Part shown: positions 56,561-64,000 of the stretch, in pieces
Numbering within the stretch: the first letter of the stretch is position 1
Layout of the letters: the number at the start of each line of letters is the position of its first letter
Source of the DNA: Streptomyces eurocidicus
GTDB taxonomy: Bacteria; Actinomycetota; Actinomycetes; Streptomycetales; Streptomycetaceae
Direction of reading: 5' to 3'
DNA length: 64,000 bases
Assembly: GCF_002891295.1 (NCBI RefSeq)
Contig: NZ_LGUI01000002.1
Span: forward strand, 434,001 to 498,000
Made by a program: the position numbers and the translations under genes
The notes under the pieces: generated by a model
What the model saw: the letters and a program-made list of their open reading frames with translations, nothing else
Database searches by the model: none
What the model was told of the DNA's origin: nothing

Positions 56561-57076
56561 ATGAACACTCGCACCGACTGGATCACCCGCACCGAGACCG
56601 ACGCCGACGTCCCCGCGATCCGCGCCGTGGTCCTCGCCGCGTTCGACACCCCCCAGGAGGCCGATCTCGTCGACGCCCTGCGCGCCGACGCCTCCTGGAT
56701 CCCGGACCTCTCCGTGGTCACCCTGACCCCGGACGGCACCGTCGTCGGCCATGCGCTGCTGACCCGCTGTCACATCGGCGACGCCCCGGCCCTCTGCCTG
56801 GCCCCCGTCGCCGTGCTCCCGGAACACCAGAAGACCGGCGCCGGCGCCGCGGCCGTACGCGCCGCGCTCGACGCCGCCAGGGTCATGGGCGAGCACGCCG
56901 TCACCGTGCTCGGACACCCCGGCTACTACCCGAAGTTCGGCTTCACCCGCGCCTCCGCGCACGGGATCCGTCCCCCCTTCGACGTCCCGGACGAGGCCAT
57001 GATGGTCCTCGGCCTCGACGGGGGCCGGCCGCTGCCCGGCGGCACCATCCGCTACGCGGCCCCGTTCGGCGTCTAG
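56561..57076 (+). CDS. GNAT-family N-acetyltransferase
   Basis: A 171-residue acetyltransferase (YhbS-like). Landmarks: DVPAIRAVVLAAFDTPQEADLVDALRAD near the N-terminus, GHALLTRCHIG, and the acetyl-CoA-binding segment LAPVAVLPEHQKTGAGAAAVRAALDAAR (variant of Q/RxxGxG/A), then VTVLGHPGYYPKFGFTRASAHGIRPPFDVPDEAMMVLGLDGG, typical of this subgroup. It transfers acetyl to an unknown amine. The start at 56561 has no strong ribosome site, in contrast to the leader ORF. Its stop overlaps the converging TetR gene by 4 bases. Confidence 0.88.
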   Translation: MNTRTDWITRTETDADVPAIRAVVLAAFDTPQEADLVDALRADASWIPDLSVVTLTPDGTVVGHALLTRCHIGDAPALCLAPVAVLPEHQKTGAGAAAVRAALDAARVMGEHAVTVLGHPGYYPKFGFTRASAHGIRPPFDVPDEAMMVLGLDGGRPLPGGTIRYAAPFGV

Positions 57077-57723
57077 GCCGGGCGGCCGGTCCCGCGCCGC
57101 GCCGGGGCGTCGAAGCCCTCGCGCGGCGCGGGACCGGGCGGCACGCCCAGCCCCCAGTCCAGCCCGTACCGCCGGAACAGCTCGGCGCGCAGCGGCTCGA
57201 CGGGCATCGGCGCCCCCGGCAGCAGGACGGCCACGACCGTGCCCATCAACAGGGCGCGCAGCAGCCGGTAGTCGGTGTCCGGGTCGGCCGAGCCGTAGCG
57301 CTCCATGGTGTCGCGCAGCAGGTGGGCGAGGCGCTGCTGCTCCGGGCACCGCATGAAGCCCTCCTCCTGGAGAATGCCCGCCATGTGCGTGCGCATCAGC
57401 AACGGGCGTTCGCGGGCCAGGCCGAGGACCACATCTATCGACCTCGCCAGCCGCTCCCCGCCGTCCACGGCGCACGGCGGGCGCTCCAGCTCCGCGGCCA
57501 GTTCCAGGTGCATCAGCCGGTGCACGGCGGACTGGAGTAACTGCCGTTTGCCGGGGAAGTAGTACGACACCAGGCCGCGCGCCGCGCCCGCCCGGTCCGC
57601 GATGTCGGCGAGCGTCGTCGCCTCATAGCCGCGCTCGGCCACGAGTTCGACGGTGGCTTCGAGCAGCCGCTCGCGGGAGCGGCGCCGCAACTCCTCGTTG
57701 ACGGACGCGCTGCGGGGAGACAT
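57073..57723 (-). CDS. TetR-family transcriptional regulator with TTA codon
   Basis: A 216-residue TetR protein. HTH: RERLLEATVELVAERGYEATTLADIADRAGAARGLVSYYFPGKRQLLQ, with the usual tail VSYYF. The C-terminal ligand domain is helical (LARSIDVVLGLARERPLLMRTHMAGIL). The ATG at 57723 is preceded by CAGGAG. Codon 62 is TTA (57538-57540), inside the first turn after the HTH, making translation potentially bldA-dependent. A palindrome just upstream suggests autoregulation. It is convergent with the GNAT gene. Confidence 0.92.
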   Translation of the reverse strand: MSPRSASVNEELRRRSRERLLEATVELVAERGYEATTLADIADRAGAARGLVSYYFPGKRQLLQSAVHRLMHLELAAELERPPCAVDGGERLARSIDVVLGLARERPLLMRTHMAGILQEEGFMRCPEQQRLAHLLRDTMERYGSADPDTDYRLLRALLMGTVVAVLLPGAPMPVEPLRAELFRRYGLDWGLGVPPGPAPREGFDAPARRGTGRPA

Positions 57724-57742
57724 GTCCAACTCCTGGGTTGAC

Positions 57743-57761
57743 TGGCTCCGAGCCAACTATA
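57743..57761 (-). promoter_or_regulatory. TetR operator and -10 element
   Basis: TGGCTC-C-GAGCCA (57743-57755) is a perfect 6+1+6 palindrome, 20 bases before the TetR start. On the minus strand TATAGT (57761-57756) abuts it and fits a -10 element. Autoregulation is likely. Confidence 0.55.
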
Positions 57762-57815
57762 CTCAGCGTGTCTCCGGTTCTCCTCGCCGCCGCCGTGCAG
57801 GCAGGGATCCGGTGC

Positions 57816-57858
57816 GTCCGCTGATCGGGCGCCGCGGGGGAGCGCCCGATCAGCGGAC
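57816..57858 (-). terminator. Strong 16-bp hairpin terminator after the pirin gene
   Basis: GTCCGCTGATCGGGCG and CGCCCGATCAGCGGAC pair perfectly with an 11-base loop. It lies 140 bases beyond the pirin stop and before the TetR gene's promoter. No U-tract. Confidence 0.8.
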
Positions 57859-57998
57859 GATTCACGGATCAGCGCCACTGCCGCGCTCGTGGACGGATGA
57901 GCACGGACCGGCCGTACGCACGGCACCCACCGTTGCACCGCACGGCACGCACAGGCCCTCACCAGGCACGATGCCGGGCGGGGTCTTTCGTATGTGCC

Positions 57999-58964
57999 TC
58001 AGCGGACCCGACCGCGCGGCTTGAGCGGCACCGGCGGCAACTCGGGTGCCCGCAGCCGGACTCCGTCGTACCCATGGACGCTGCCGAAGCGGTCGCCGGT
58101 CATCCACGCCTCACGGGCCTGTGCGATCTCCTCCCCCGTACGGCCGATGAAGTTCCACCACATCACGATCTCTTCCTCGAAGGGCTCGCCTCCCAGCAGC
58201 ATCAGACCGGCGTCCGACTCGGCCCGCAACGGCAGTTCGGTGCGGCCGCACCCGAGGTAGAGCATGGAACCCGGCAGGACCGGCACACCGTCGACGCGGG
58301 CCTCACCCGACATGGAGAGCACGGCGTACTCGAAGTCGGGGTGGAGCGGCAGGCTCGCCGTCGCGCCCCGGGCGAGTGTCAGATCCGCTCCGACGATCGG
58401 GGTGTACGCGGTGCCGGGCGAGAGCGCGCCGTCGAGTTCACCGAGAACGACGGTCGCGGTCAGTCCGGTCGCGGTGACCACCGGCAGGTTCGGGTGATGC
58501 TCGAAGTGCGGATCCACGTTCCGGTGGGCTTCGGGGAGAGCGACCCAGAGCTGAGCGCCGTGCAGGTAGCGGGCGTGCGGCCGCGGACTCTCCTCGGAAT
58601 GGGAAATGGCCCGGCCGGACGTCATCAGGCCGAGCTCTCGCGGCCGGATGGTCCGGAGGCTTCCGAGGCTGTCACGGTGCAGTACTTCACCCTCGTGCAG
58701 CCAGCTGACGGTCTGTAGCCCCATGTGGGGGTGCGGCGGCACCTGCATGCCGGGTTCGTCAGCGATGTCGTCGGGACCGTAGTGATCGATGAAGGCCCAG
58801 CCGCCCACCATGCGACGGCCCAGGTTCGGGAGCAGCCGGCGCACCCGGGTCGATTCGCCGAGCCGTACGTGGCGTGGGCTGAGCAGTTCGTGCACCGGCT
58901 CGCCGGGAACGAATCCACGGCCGCCGCAGACGGAGAGTGTGGCCTGACGATCAAGGTTGCTCAT
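57999..58964 (-). CDS. Pirin family protein
   Basis: A 321-residue bicupin. Pirin signatures: RRMVGGWAFIDHYGPDDI, VPPHPHMGLQTVSWLHEGEVLHRDSLGS and GLMTSGRAISHSEESP; the metal site is HPH plus His and Glu from those segments. The second cupin has GATASLPLHPDFEYAVLSMSGEARVDG. Pirins may be quercetin 2,3-dioxygenase-like enzymes or regulators; the role here is unknown. ATG at 58964; no strong ribosome site is visible. Confidence 0.9.
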   Translation of the reverse strand: MSNLDRQATLSVCGGRGFVPGEPVHELLSPRHVRLGESTRVRRLLPNLGRRMVGGWAFIDHYGPDDIADEPGMQVPPHPHMGLQTVSWLHEGEVLHRDSLGSLRTIRPRELGLMTSGRAISHSEESPRPHARYLHGAQLWVALPEAHRNVDPHFEHHPNLPVVTATGLTATVVLGELDGALSPGTAYTPIVGADLTLARGATASLPLHPDFEYAVLSMSGEARVDGVPVLPGSMLYLGCGRTELPLRAESDAGLMLLGGEPFEEEIVMWWNFIGRTGEEIAQAREAWMTGDRFGSVHGYDGVRLRAPELPPVPLKPRGRVR

Positions 58965-59318
58965 GATGACAACGTATCCGCCCCGACTGCTCGGCGTCGC
59001 GGGAGCACCGGCGATGCCGGTGAACGGGTCCTCGGCTCCGCCGCCGCGTAGGACGCCCCTCAGGGTGCGGACCTCATGGTCGTCCCCTCTCTCCTTCAAG
59101 GTCTGGGAGGCCGGGACAACCGCGAAGTGGATCAGGAACACCAGAGGGTATTCAACCGTCCGTACCGGACCGTGGGGCACTGGAGCGAACCGAGAGTTTG
59201 TCCAGGGGCGTGTCGGGGGATGAGGAGAGCCTTGCGGGCGATGGGTACGGAAGACTGGTCTCATGGCGGTTCGGGTCCGCGTGCCCGGCATGGCCGGGGT
59301 GAGCAGGAGGAGCTCGAC
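58965..59318. other. 354-bp divergent gap between pirin and FAD monooxygenase genes
   Basis: No gene I can support. Open frames exist on both strands but lack conserved features. TTGTCC at 59198-59203 and TGAGGA at 59221-59226, 17 bases apart, could be a weak promoter for the monooxygenase; the pirin promoter must also be here. Confidence 0.5.
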
Positions 59319-60899
59319 ATGCCCGTCGCAGACGCCGAGGTGGCGGTGCTCATCGTCGGCGGTGGGCCGGTCGGGCTCACCGCCCGAGCGTTGCTGGAAC
59401 GCTGGGGTGTGCGGTCCCTGCTGGTGGAGAAGCACCACGAGCTGTCACCGTTTCCCCGGGCCCGGCTGGTCAACGTGCGCTCGATGGAGATCTTCCGCGG
59501 GCTCGGGCTCGCCGCCGGGATCACGGCAGGCGCGTTCGCGCCGGAGTACGGCCGCATCCGCTTCCGCGACGCGCTGTGCGACCGCGACTTCGCCGCAGCG
59601 GCGATGGCCGGGGTCCACGCGCCCGTACCCGAGAGCCCTGTGACCGGCGTGGTCACCTCACAGGACCGGCTGGAACCCATCCTGCTCGCCGCGGCGGACA
59701 CGCAGGTGCGGTTCGGGGCCGAGCTCGTCGACCTGGCCGAGGAGTCCGACGGCGTCGTGGCCTCGCTCGTCGACCACCGGCGCGGTGACGAGACCCGCGT
59801 ACGTGCCCGTTACGTACTCGCCGCCGACGGCGCGAACTCAACCGTCCGGCAACGGCTGGGAATCGATACCTCCGGCCCGGGAGCGATGGGAAACTTCACC
59901 ACCGTCGTGTTCGACGCCGATCTCAGCCGCTGGTGCGCCGACCGGCCGGCCGGGGTCTACTTCACCGCGCACGGATCGTTCACCCCGCTCTACCCCGAAG
60001 GAGGCTGGGCCTGGTTCGGTCCCACACCCGAAAACGCCGCGCGCGCCGACTGGCCCGGCCTCGTCTCACGTGCCCTCGGCCCCGGCGTCGACGTACGGGC
60101 CGACGTGGTGCGGGTCCAGCACTGGGTGATGAACGCGTCCGTCGCCGAACGCTTCCGTCAGGGCCGGATCCTGCTGGCCGGCGATGCCGCGCACGCGGTC
60201 CCCATCGTCGGAGGTCTGGGCATGAACACCGGCATCGCCGATGCGCACAACCTGTGCTGGAAACTGGCGGGCGTTCTCCACGGGTGGGCCGCGCCCGGCC
60301 TGCTGGACACCTACGAGGCGGAACGGCACCCCGTCGCCCTCCGGACTCTCCGCCAAGCGGTGGCCAACGCCCAGCTCGCGCTCCAGGTGCAAAACCGGCG
60401 CCGCGAGCAACTGCGATCCGGTGAGGCGGTGCCTTCCCAGGTCGAACCACCCTGGTCGGAACAGTACTTCGCCCAGCTCGGTCTCGTACTCGGCGCTGCC
60501 TACCGCTCCGGTGCCGTCCTCACCGATGACAGCACCTCACTCGAACCATCGGGCACGGACGAGGACACGGGCACCGACTACGTCCCCACCGCGGAGCCGG
60601 GCCACCGCATGCCACACCTCTGGCTCACGCGCGACCGCTCCACCCTCGACGCCTTCGGTGAATGGTTCACCCTCCTCACCCCGGACCGCACCGGCTGGGC
60701 GCGATGTGCCACCGCACCGTGGCCGCTACGCATCGATACCCTCCCCGGCGAACACGCCGTCCGCTGCGGCCTCGGCCCGCGCGGAGCGCTGCTCATCCGG
60801 CCCGACGGCCACATCGGCGCCCGCTGGCCCGACCGCCCACCGAGCGATGCCGCCCTCCCGGACGCCCTCGCCTCCCTCACCCGCTCGACGCCTTCTTGA
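59319..60899 (+). CDS. FAD-dependent aromatic hydroxylase-like monooxygenase
   Basis: A 526-residue class A flavoprotein monooxygenase (PheA/TfdB, MhpA and RdmE relatives). Motifs: VAVLIVGGGPVGLTARALLERWG (GxGxxG), RYVLAADGANSTVRQRLG (DG motif) and GRILLAGDAAHAVPIVGGLGMNTGIADAHNLCWKLAGVL (GD motif). The C-terminal about 130 residues resemble a thioredoxin-like extension, with the loop PGHRMPHLWL. It hydroxylates phenols or polyketide-type aromatics using NAD(P)H. ATG at 59319 with AGGAGG eight bases upstream. It is isolated, with no adjacent aromatic-ring pathway genes. Confidence 0.9.
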   Translation: MPVADAEVAVLIVGGGPVGLTARALLERWGVRSLLVEKHHELSPFPRARLVNVRSMEIFRGLGLAAGITAGAFAPEYGRIRFRDALCDRDFAAAAMAGVHAPVPESPVTGVVTSQDRLEPILLAAADTQVRFGAELVDLAEESDGVVASLVDHRRGDETRVRARYVLAADGANSTVRQRLGIDTSGPGAMGNFTTVVFDADLSRWCADRPAGVYFTAHGSFTPLYPEGGWAWFGPTPENAARADWPGLVSRALGPGVDVRADVVRVQHWVMNASVAERFRQGRILLAGDAAHAVPIVGGLGMNTGIADAHNLCWKLAGVLHGWAAPGLLDTYEAERHPVALRTLRQAVANAQLALQVQNRRREQLRSGEAVPSQVEPPWSEQYFAQLGLVLGAAYRSGAVLTDDSTSLEPSGTDEDTGTDYVPTAEPGHRMPHLWLTRDRSTLDAFGEWFTLLTPDRTGWARCATAPWPLRIDTLPGEHAVRCGLGPRGALLIRPDGHIGARWPDRPPSDAALPDALASLTRSTPS

Positions 60900-61271
60900 C
60901 AGCCCGGCATGGCGGAGGAGTGCCGGTGTGCTGCCTCGGCGCCCGGGCGCGGGGTGGACTGGGCCGGGCCGCTCCTGTGGTCCTGGGAGCTGAAGGAATG
61001 GGATACGTCACCGCTCTGGGTGAGGGGGGCGAAGGTCCGGCGGTCGAGGGCCGGGTGTCCTGGTTCTGTCACCCGGGCAGCTGTGCCGAGTTACTCGCCG
61101 TCCCGGCGGACTCGCTGGGGCCAGGAGGCCCGCTCCAACGGAACGGAGTTCTTCAAGGGGGCGCGGCGCGACGACCTGGTGTACGCGTGCTCCGGCCGGC
61201 CGTCGGCGCACGTCGTACGCCCCTGGAGCGGGCGTCGGCGGCTGCCCTTGGGCGAGGCGGGACTTGTCGCT
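60900..61271. other. 372-bp gene-poor tract, possible gene remnant
   Basis: No confident gene. An ORF at 60909-61283 shows high GC3 at both ends but low GC3 in the middle (about 61055-61105), where a second frame is GC3-rich instead. This alternation suggests a frame-shifted remnant or chance. I recognise no family. Beyond this I see nothing in the tract. Confidence 0.35.
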
Positions 61272-61688
61272 TCACCCGTCTGAGCTCAGCCACACGAACA
61301 GGACGCCCAGCAGCGTGAAGCTCCCCGTGACAGCGATGCCGAAGAGCTGGCCGAACAGGGGTGACCAGGCTCCGCCGCGACCCATGACCGTGGCGGAACG
61401 GGCCGGGTTGCCGGGTCGGTACCGGACGGTCACCGCCTGGCCCTGGGCCATGAGCAAGGTGTCTTCCTCGAACTCGATGTACTGGCCTTCGAGCGTGGTG
61501 AAGCCGTAGACGTGGTGCCAGTTGCTGCCGCCGTCGCTGCTTTCGGTCGAGTACCGGCGTACGCAGCGGCCCTCGACGGCTGTCCCGCTCACCACCGAAC
61601 GCAGGCGGCTGACGAGGCGCCAGGTGAGGAATCCGCAGAAGGTGCCGAAGGCCGCCAGGATCAGCAGGCCCGTCCAGAGCATGGTCAT
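61272..61688 (-). CDS. DUF3592-type membrane protein
   Basis: A 138-residue protein with an N-terminal hydrophobic helix (WTGLLILAAFGTFCGFLTW), a central beta-rich domain (GTAVEGRCVRRYSTES, WHHVYGFTTLEGQYIEFEE, GQAVTVRYRPGNPARSAT), and a C-terminal helix (GIAVTGSFTLLGVLFVWL). The layout and the V.VRY.P.NP.R signature fit DUF3592. Function unknown. ATG at 61688, with another ATG two codons later. Confidence 0.75.
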   Translation of the reverse strand: MTMLWTGLLILAAFGTFCGFLTWRLVSRLRSVVSGTAVEGRCVRRYSTESSDGGSNWHHVYGFTTLEGQYIEFEEDTLLMAQGQAVTVRYRPGNPARSATVMGRGGAWSPLFGQLFGIAVTGSFTLLGVLFVWLSSDG

Positions 61689-61820
61689 CCCGGCAGAGTA
61701 CGCAGTGGCCTCCGCCCGGGAACGCGGCGCCTCCAGGGTGAGGAGGGCGGCCCGGTCCCGGGCGTCTTACGGCCGGGCAGGGCCGCCCTCCGTCGGCAAG
61801 CCGCCGGTGCTCCGCGTGTC

Positions 61821-62198
61821 CTATGCCCCGCGTGCGTACGAGCTGTCCATCGCCGCCGCCAGCCGCAGATACGGAGCCGCGTCCTCCGAGCGGTTCTGGC
61901 GTTCCAGGCTGCGGCCCAGCAGCAGGTAGGCGTAGGTCTCCGCCGGGGCGTGGGTGATCACGCGGCGGGCCTCCGCCTCGGCCCGCCGGAGCTGGGCGGA
62001 GTGGTAGTAGGAGCGCGCGAGCAGCAGCCGGGCCGCGACGTGGGCCGGCTCCGCGTCCACGATCGGGGCCAGGATGCGGGCGGCCTCGGTGTAGTCCCTG
62101 GCCTCGAAGAAGAGGTGGGCGCGCGCGTACTCGTCCGCCAGCGGGTGCGGCGTGGCCGGCGGCTCGGCGGTGGGCGAGAACGGGGTGAAGTCGGTCAT
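61821..62198 (-). CDS. Tetratricopeptide repeat protein
   Basis: A 125-residue all-helical protein with about three TPR units: YARAHLFFEARDYTEAARILAPIVDAEPAHVAARLLLARSYYHSAQLRRAEAEARRVITHAPAETYAYLLLGRSLERQNRSEDA shows repeated W/L-G-Y-A-F-A-P-like positions with period 34. TPRs mediate protein-protein contacts; the partner is unknown. ATG at 62198 with AAAGGAG six bases upstream. It is followed upstream by the PAP2 phosphatase on the same strand. Confidence 0.87.
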   Translation of the reverse strand: MTDFTPFSPTAEPPATPHPLADEYARAHLFFEARDYTEAARILAPIVDAEPAHVAARLLLARSYYHSAQLRRAEAEARRVITHAPAETYAYLLLGRSLERQNRSEDAAPYLRLAAAMDSSYARGA

Positions 62199-62240
62199 GA
62201 ACGGCTCCTTTCACCCACCCCAACATGAATGAAGCTTGAA

Positions 62241-62969
62241 CTATTTCCCTTGGTTCCGATCGGAGCGGGGGCCCGCGCCGCCGCGCCCCTCCGGCGTGGC
62301 CGCGTACATCCCCGCCGACACCGCCACCAGCGCCCCGCCCAGCAGCCACCCGCCCACCACGTCCGACAGCCAGTGCACCCCCAGGTACACCCGGGTGAAG
62401 CCCACCCCGGCCACCGACACCACGGAGGCCGCCACCGCGCCCCGCACCCACCGCGGGCCGGCGCCGTGCAACCACAGCAGCCACACCAGCAGCCCGCAGG
62501 CCACCGTCGCGCTCAGGGCGTGACCCGACGGGAACGCCTGGTAGTGCGCCGTGGCCACCGGATCCGGCCACGACGGCCGGTCGCGGCCGACCGCCGCCTT
62601 CAGCCCTTGCTGGAGGGCGGTGCCGAGCAGCGACGTGGCCGCGATCCAGACCGCCAGTACCCATTCCCGCCGCCGCACCAGCCAGAGCGCCGCCGCGGCG
62701 AGCGCCGCCCGCATCGCCCAGGGGTCCCACGGCCAGTCCGACAGGACGCGCATGGCACGGGTCCATCCCCGGTGTCCCGTGGCCACCGGGTGCAGTCCGT
62801 CCGCCACCTTTCCGTCCAGCGTCAGCAGCGGTGCCCAACCGATGCTCACCAGCACCAGGAGCACCACGAACAGAGCGCCCAGGACGATGCCGAACCGCAG
62901 CGGCGCCGTGGGGCGGTACGGACGGAGGCCGGTCCGGGGCGGGAGGGAAACGTGTGGCGGAGGACGCAT
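62241..62969 (-). CDS. PAP2-family membrane phosphatase
   Basis: A 242-residue integral membrane phosphatase. The three catalytic signatures are KAAVGRDRPSWP (KX6RP type), YQAFPSGHALSATV (PSGH, with catalytic His) and TRVYLGVHWLSDVVGGW (SRXXXXXHXXXD variant with Thr first, and catalytic His). Helices flank them (FGIVLGALFVVLLVLVSIGW and others). It dephosphorylates lipid phosphates such as undecaprenyl pyrophosphate or phosphatidic acid. ATG at 62969. It precedes the TPR gene by 42 bases, so they may be co-transcribed. Confidence 0.92.
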   Translation of the reverse strand: MRPPPHVSLPPRTGLRPYRPTAPLRFGIVLGALFVVLLVLVSIGWAPLLTLDGKVADGLHPVATGHRGWTRAMRVLSDWPWDPWAMRAALAAAALWLVRRREWVLAVWIAATSLLGTALQQGLKAAVGRDRPSWPDPVATAHYQAFPSGHALSATVACGLLVWLLWLHGAGPRWVRGAVAASVVSVAGVGFTRVYLGVHWLSDVVGGWLLGGALVAVSAGMYAATPEGRGGAGPRSDRNQGK

Positions 62970-63022
62970 GGTCAGATCGTCGCCGATCGGGCCCCGGTGA
63001 CACCAGACTCCGGCGGCCGCCC

Positions 63023-63958
63023 TCAGCCGAGCGCGCTGAGCCCCGGCACGAAGGTCACTAGCAGGGGGACCACCGGCACCAGCGCCGCCACGGCCGTGAG
63101 CCGCAGCCGCCGCGCCGCCGTCAGCCGGGGCACGGGCGCCAGCAGCCGGTGCACCCGGTCGGGCACCTCGGAGAGCCGGGTCGGACAGGGCCCGAACACC
63201 CCGCGGTCCTCGTTGAGTTCGACCAGCGCCAGCGCGGTGTTGAGCCTGCCGAAGCGGCGCGAGGCCGCGTCGTCCGCGGCCAGCTCCACCAGGTGGTGCA
63301 CCTGGTCGCGGAAGGCCGCGAACACGGGCACCTGCGGGAAGCCGTTTGCCAGCGCGCCCGAGGAGTGCAGCAGCCAGTCGTGCCGGGCCCGCGCGTGTCC
63401 CTGCTCATGGGCCAGCACGGCGTCCAGCCGCTCACCCTTGAGCCGCCGCAGCGCACCAGTGGTGATCACGACCTGGGGAGCGGCACCGCCCAGCGACCAC
63501 GCGTCGGGCCGCTCGCCCTCCAGCACCACCAGCCGCTCCGCGTCCCTGCCCTCACCGGGCAACCGGGGGGAGCGTACGACCAGCTCCGCGCGCCGCCGTC
63601 GGCGCTGGGCCCGCGCCCCCCTGACCTCCCGGGTGAGCATCGCCGCGGTCCACACCGCCCCGCACGCGAGAGCGACGGCCAGCGGTGCCGCCCACGAGGC
63701 GTAGACGGTCAGGGAGTACGCCTCCACCACCGCGTGCGGCGCGACCGCGAAGACATGGCCGCGCACGGCCTCCCAGGCCGCGGCCGCGCTCAGCGACATC
63801 GCGAGCGCGCAGCACAGCAGCACGGCCGCCACCACGCACTGCCACACCCACAGGGCCACGACGGGTTCGCGGTCGGGCCAGTCGGCACGGGTCAGCAGGC
63901 GCGGCGCCATTGCCGCGACCAGTCCGGCGAGGACCAGCAAGGCGAGCGGGACCATCAT
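63023..63958 (-). CDS. M56-family (BlaR1-like) membrane metallopeptidase
   Basis: A 311-residue protein with N-terminal membrane helices (VPLALLVLAGLVAAMAPRLL, VWQCVVAAVLLCCALAMSL, APLAVALACGAVWTAAMLT) and the zinc-peptidase motif AVLAHEQGHARARHDWL (HExxH) at about residue 183, with a downstream ELAADDAASRRFG supplying the third ligand. C-terminal helices follow. Unlike BlaR1 it has no extracytoplasmic penicillin-sensor domain. In Streptomyces such genes usually follow a BlaI-family repressor gene, expected just right of the window. ATG at 63958 (or 63955). Confidence 0.9.
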   Translation of the reverse strand: MMVPLALLVLAGLVAAMAPRLLTRADWPDREPVVALWVWQCVVAAVLLCCALAMSLSAAAAWEAVRGHVFAVAPHAVVEAYSLTVYASWAAPLAVALACGAVWTAAMLTREVRGARAQRRRRRAELVVRSPRLPGEGRDAERLVVLEGERPDAWSLGGAAPQVVITTGALRRLKGERLDAVLAHEQGHARARHDWLLHSSGALANGFPQVPVFAAFRDQVHHLVELAADDAASRRFGRLNTALALVELNEDRGVFGPCPTRLSEVPDRVHRLLAPVPRLTAARRLRLTAVAALVPVVPLLVTFVPGLSALG

Positions 63959-64000
63959 GGCCGCAGCCTATGAGGGCCGGGCCGCCCACGGGTACGTCCC

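Noticed and set aside
58965..59318. N-terminal extensions of the pirin and monooxygenase genes
   Set aside because: Conserved sequence and the good ribosome site of the monooxygenase begin at the chosen starts; upstream residues look like non-coding translation.

Overview
The window is a piece of a Streptomyces chromosome. GC content is very high, coding frames are strongly GC-biased at the third codon position, GTG starts are common, and lineage-typical genes are present (family 2B encapsulins, a roadblock/LC7 protein, a DUF6397-type protein, a TTA-codon subset, an ABC-exporter heterodimer). About 54 protein genes, one short leader ORF and one gene-poor tract are described. I saw no rRNA, tRNA, CRISPR array, insertion sequence, prophage or large biosynthetic megasynthase.

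Layout. 1-2606: two tandem minus-strand family 2B encapsulin shell genes; the left one runs off the window edge, so the cargo genes are expected further left. 2742-6677: secreted phosphodiester glycosidase, secreted phosphodiesterase-like protein, a proline-rich membrane protein and a YceI protein. 6816-10972: coupled SNF2 helicase and SWIM zinc-finger genes. 11219-15939: fatty acid desaturase, then an opposing three-gene cluster (phosphoesterase, MFS transporter, TolB-like protein) and a small unknown gene. 16030-23638: MpaB-like oxygenase, methyltransferase, roadblock protein, DUF6397-type protein, TesB thioesterase, DUF3516 helicase and a YdjM-type membrane hydrolase. 23676-31591: a heterodimeric ABC exporter with one consensus and one apparently dead ATP site, a PNGase A-like secreted amidase, and a MarR regulator divergent from a second ABC exporter. 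31608-34338: SGNH hydrolase divergent from an MFS transporter.

34442-43049 is a long minus-strand run: FMO-like monooxygenase, lutA-lutB-lutC (L-lactate oxidation), a GH2 beta-galactosidase and a CoA-transferase. lutA/lutB and lutB/lutC overlap by 4 bases. 43314-50765: TTA-containing Pro/Ser/Thr-rich membrane protein, YjbQ-family protein, D-Ala-D-Ala carboxypeptidase with a clear terminator, Lrp/AsnC regulator divergent from a FUSC membrane protein, lactonase-like beta-propeller and a chelatase-fold protein lacking its metal histidines. 50872-63958: BadF-type kinase, uracil-DNA glycosylase, ArsR regulator divergent from an OYE-family reductase across two matching operators, ferredoxin-NADP reductase-like flavoprotein, a leader ORF plus structured leader before a GNAT acetyltransferase, TetR regulator, pirin, aromatic-hydroxylase-like flavoprotein, and a group of small membrane or housekeeping proteins ending in an M56 peptidase.

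The most interesting signals are the paired encapsulin shells with a hairpin between them, the asymmetric ABC heterodimer, the paired ArsR-type operators, the leader peptide with alternative RNA pairings, and three genes carrying the rare TTA codon (possible bldA control). Three convergent gene pairs overlap at their stop codons, which shows how compact the region is.
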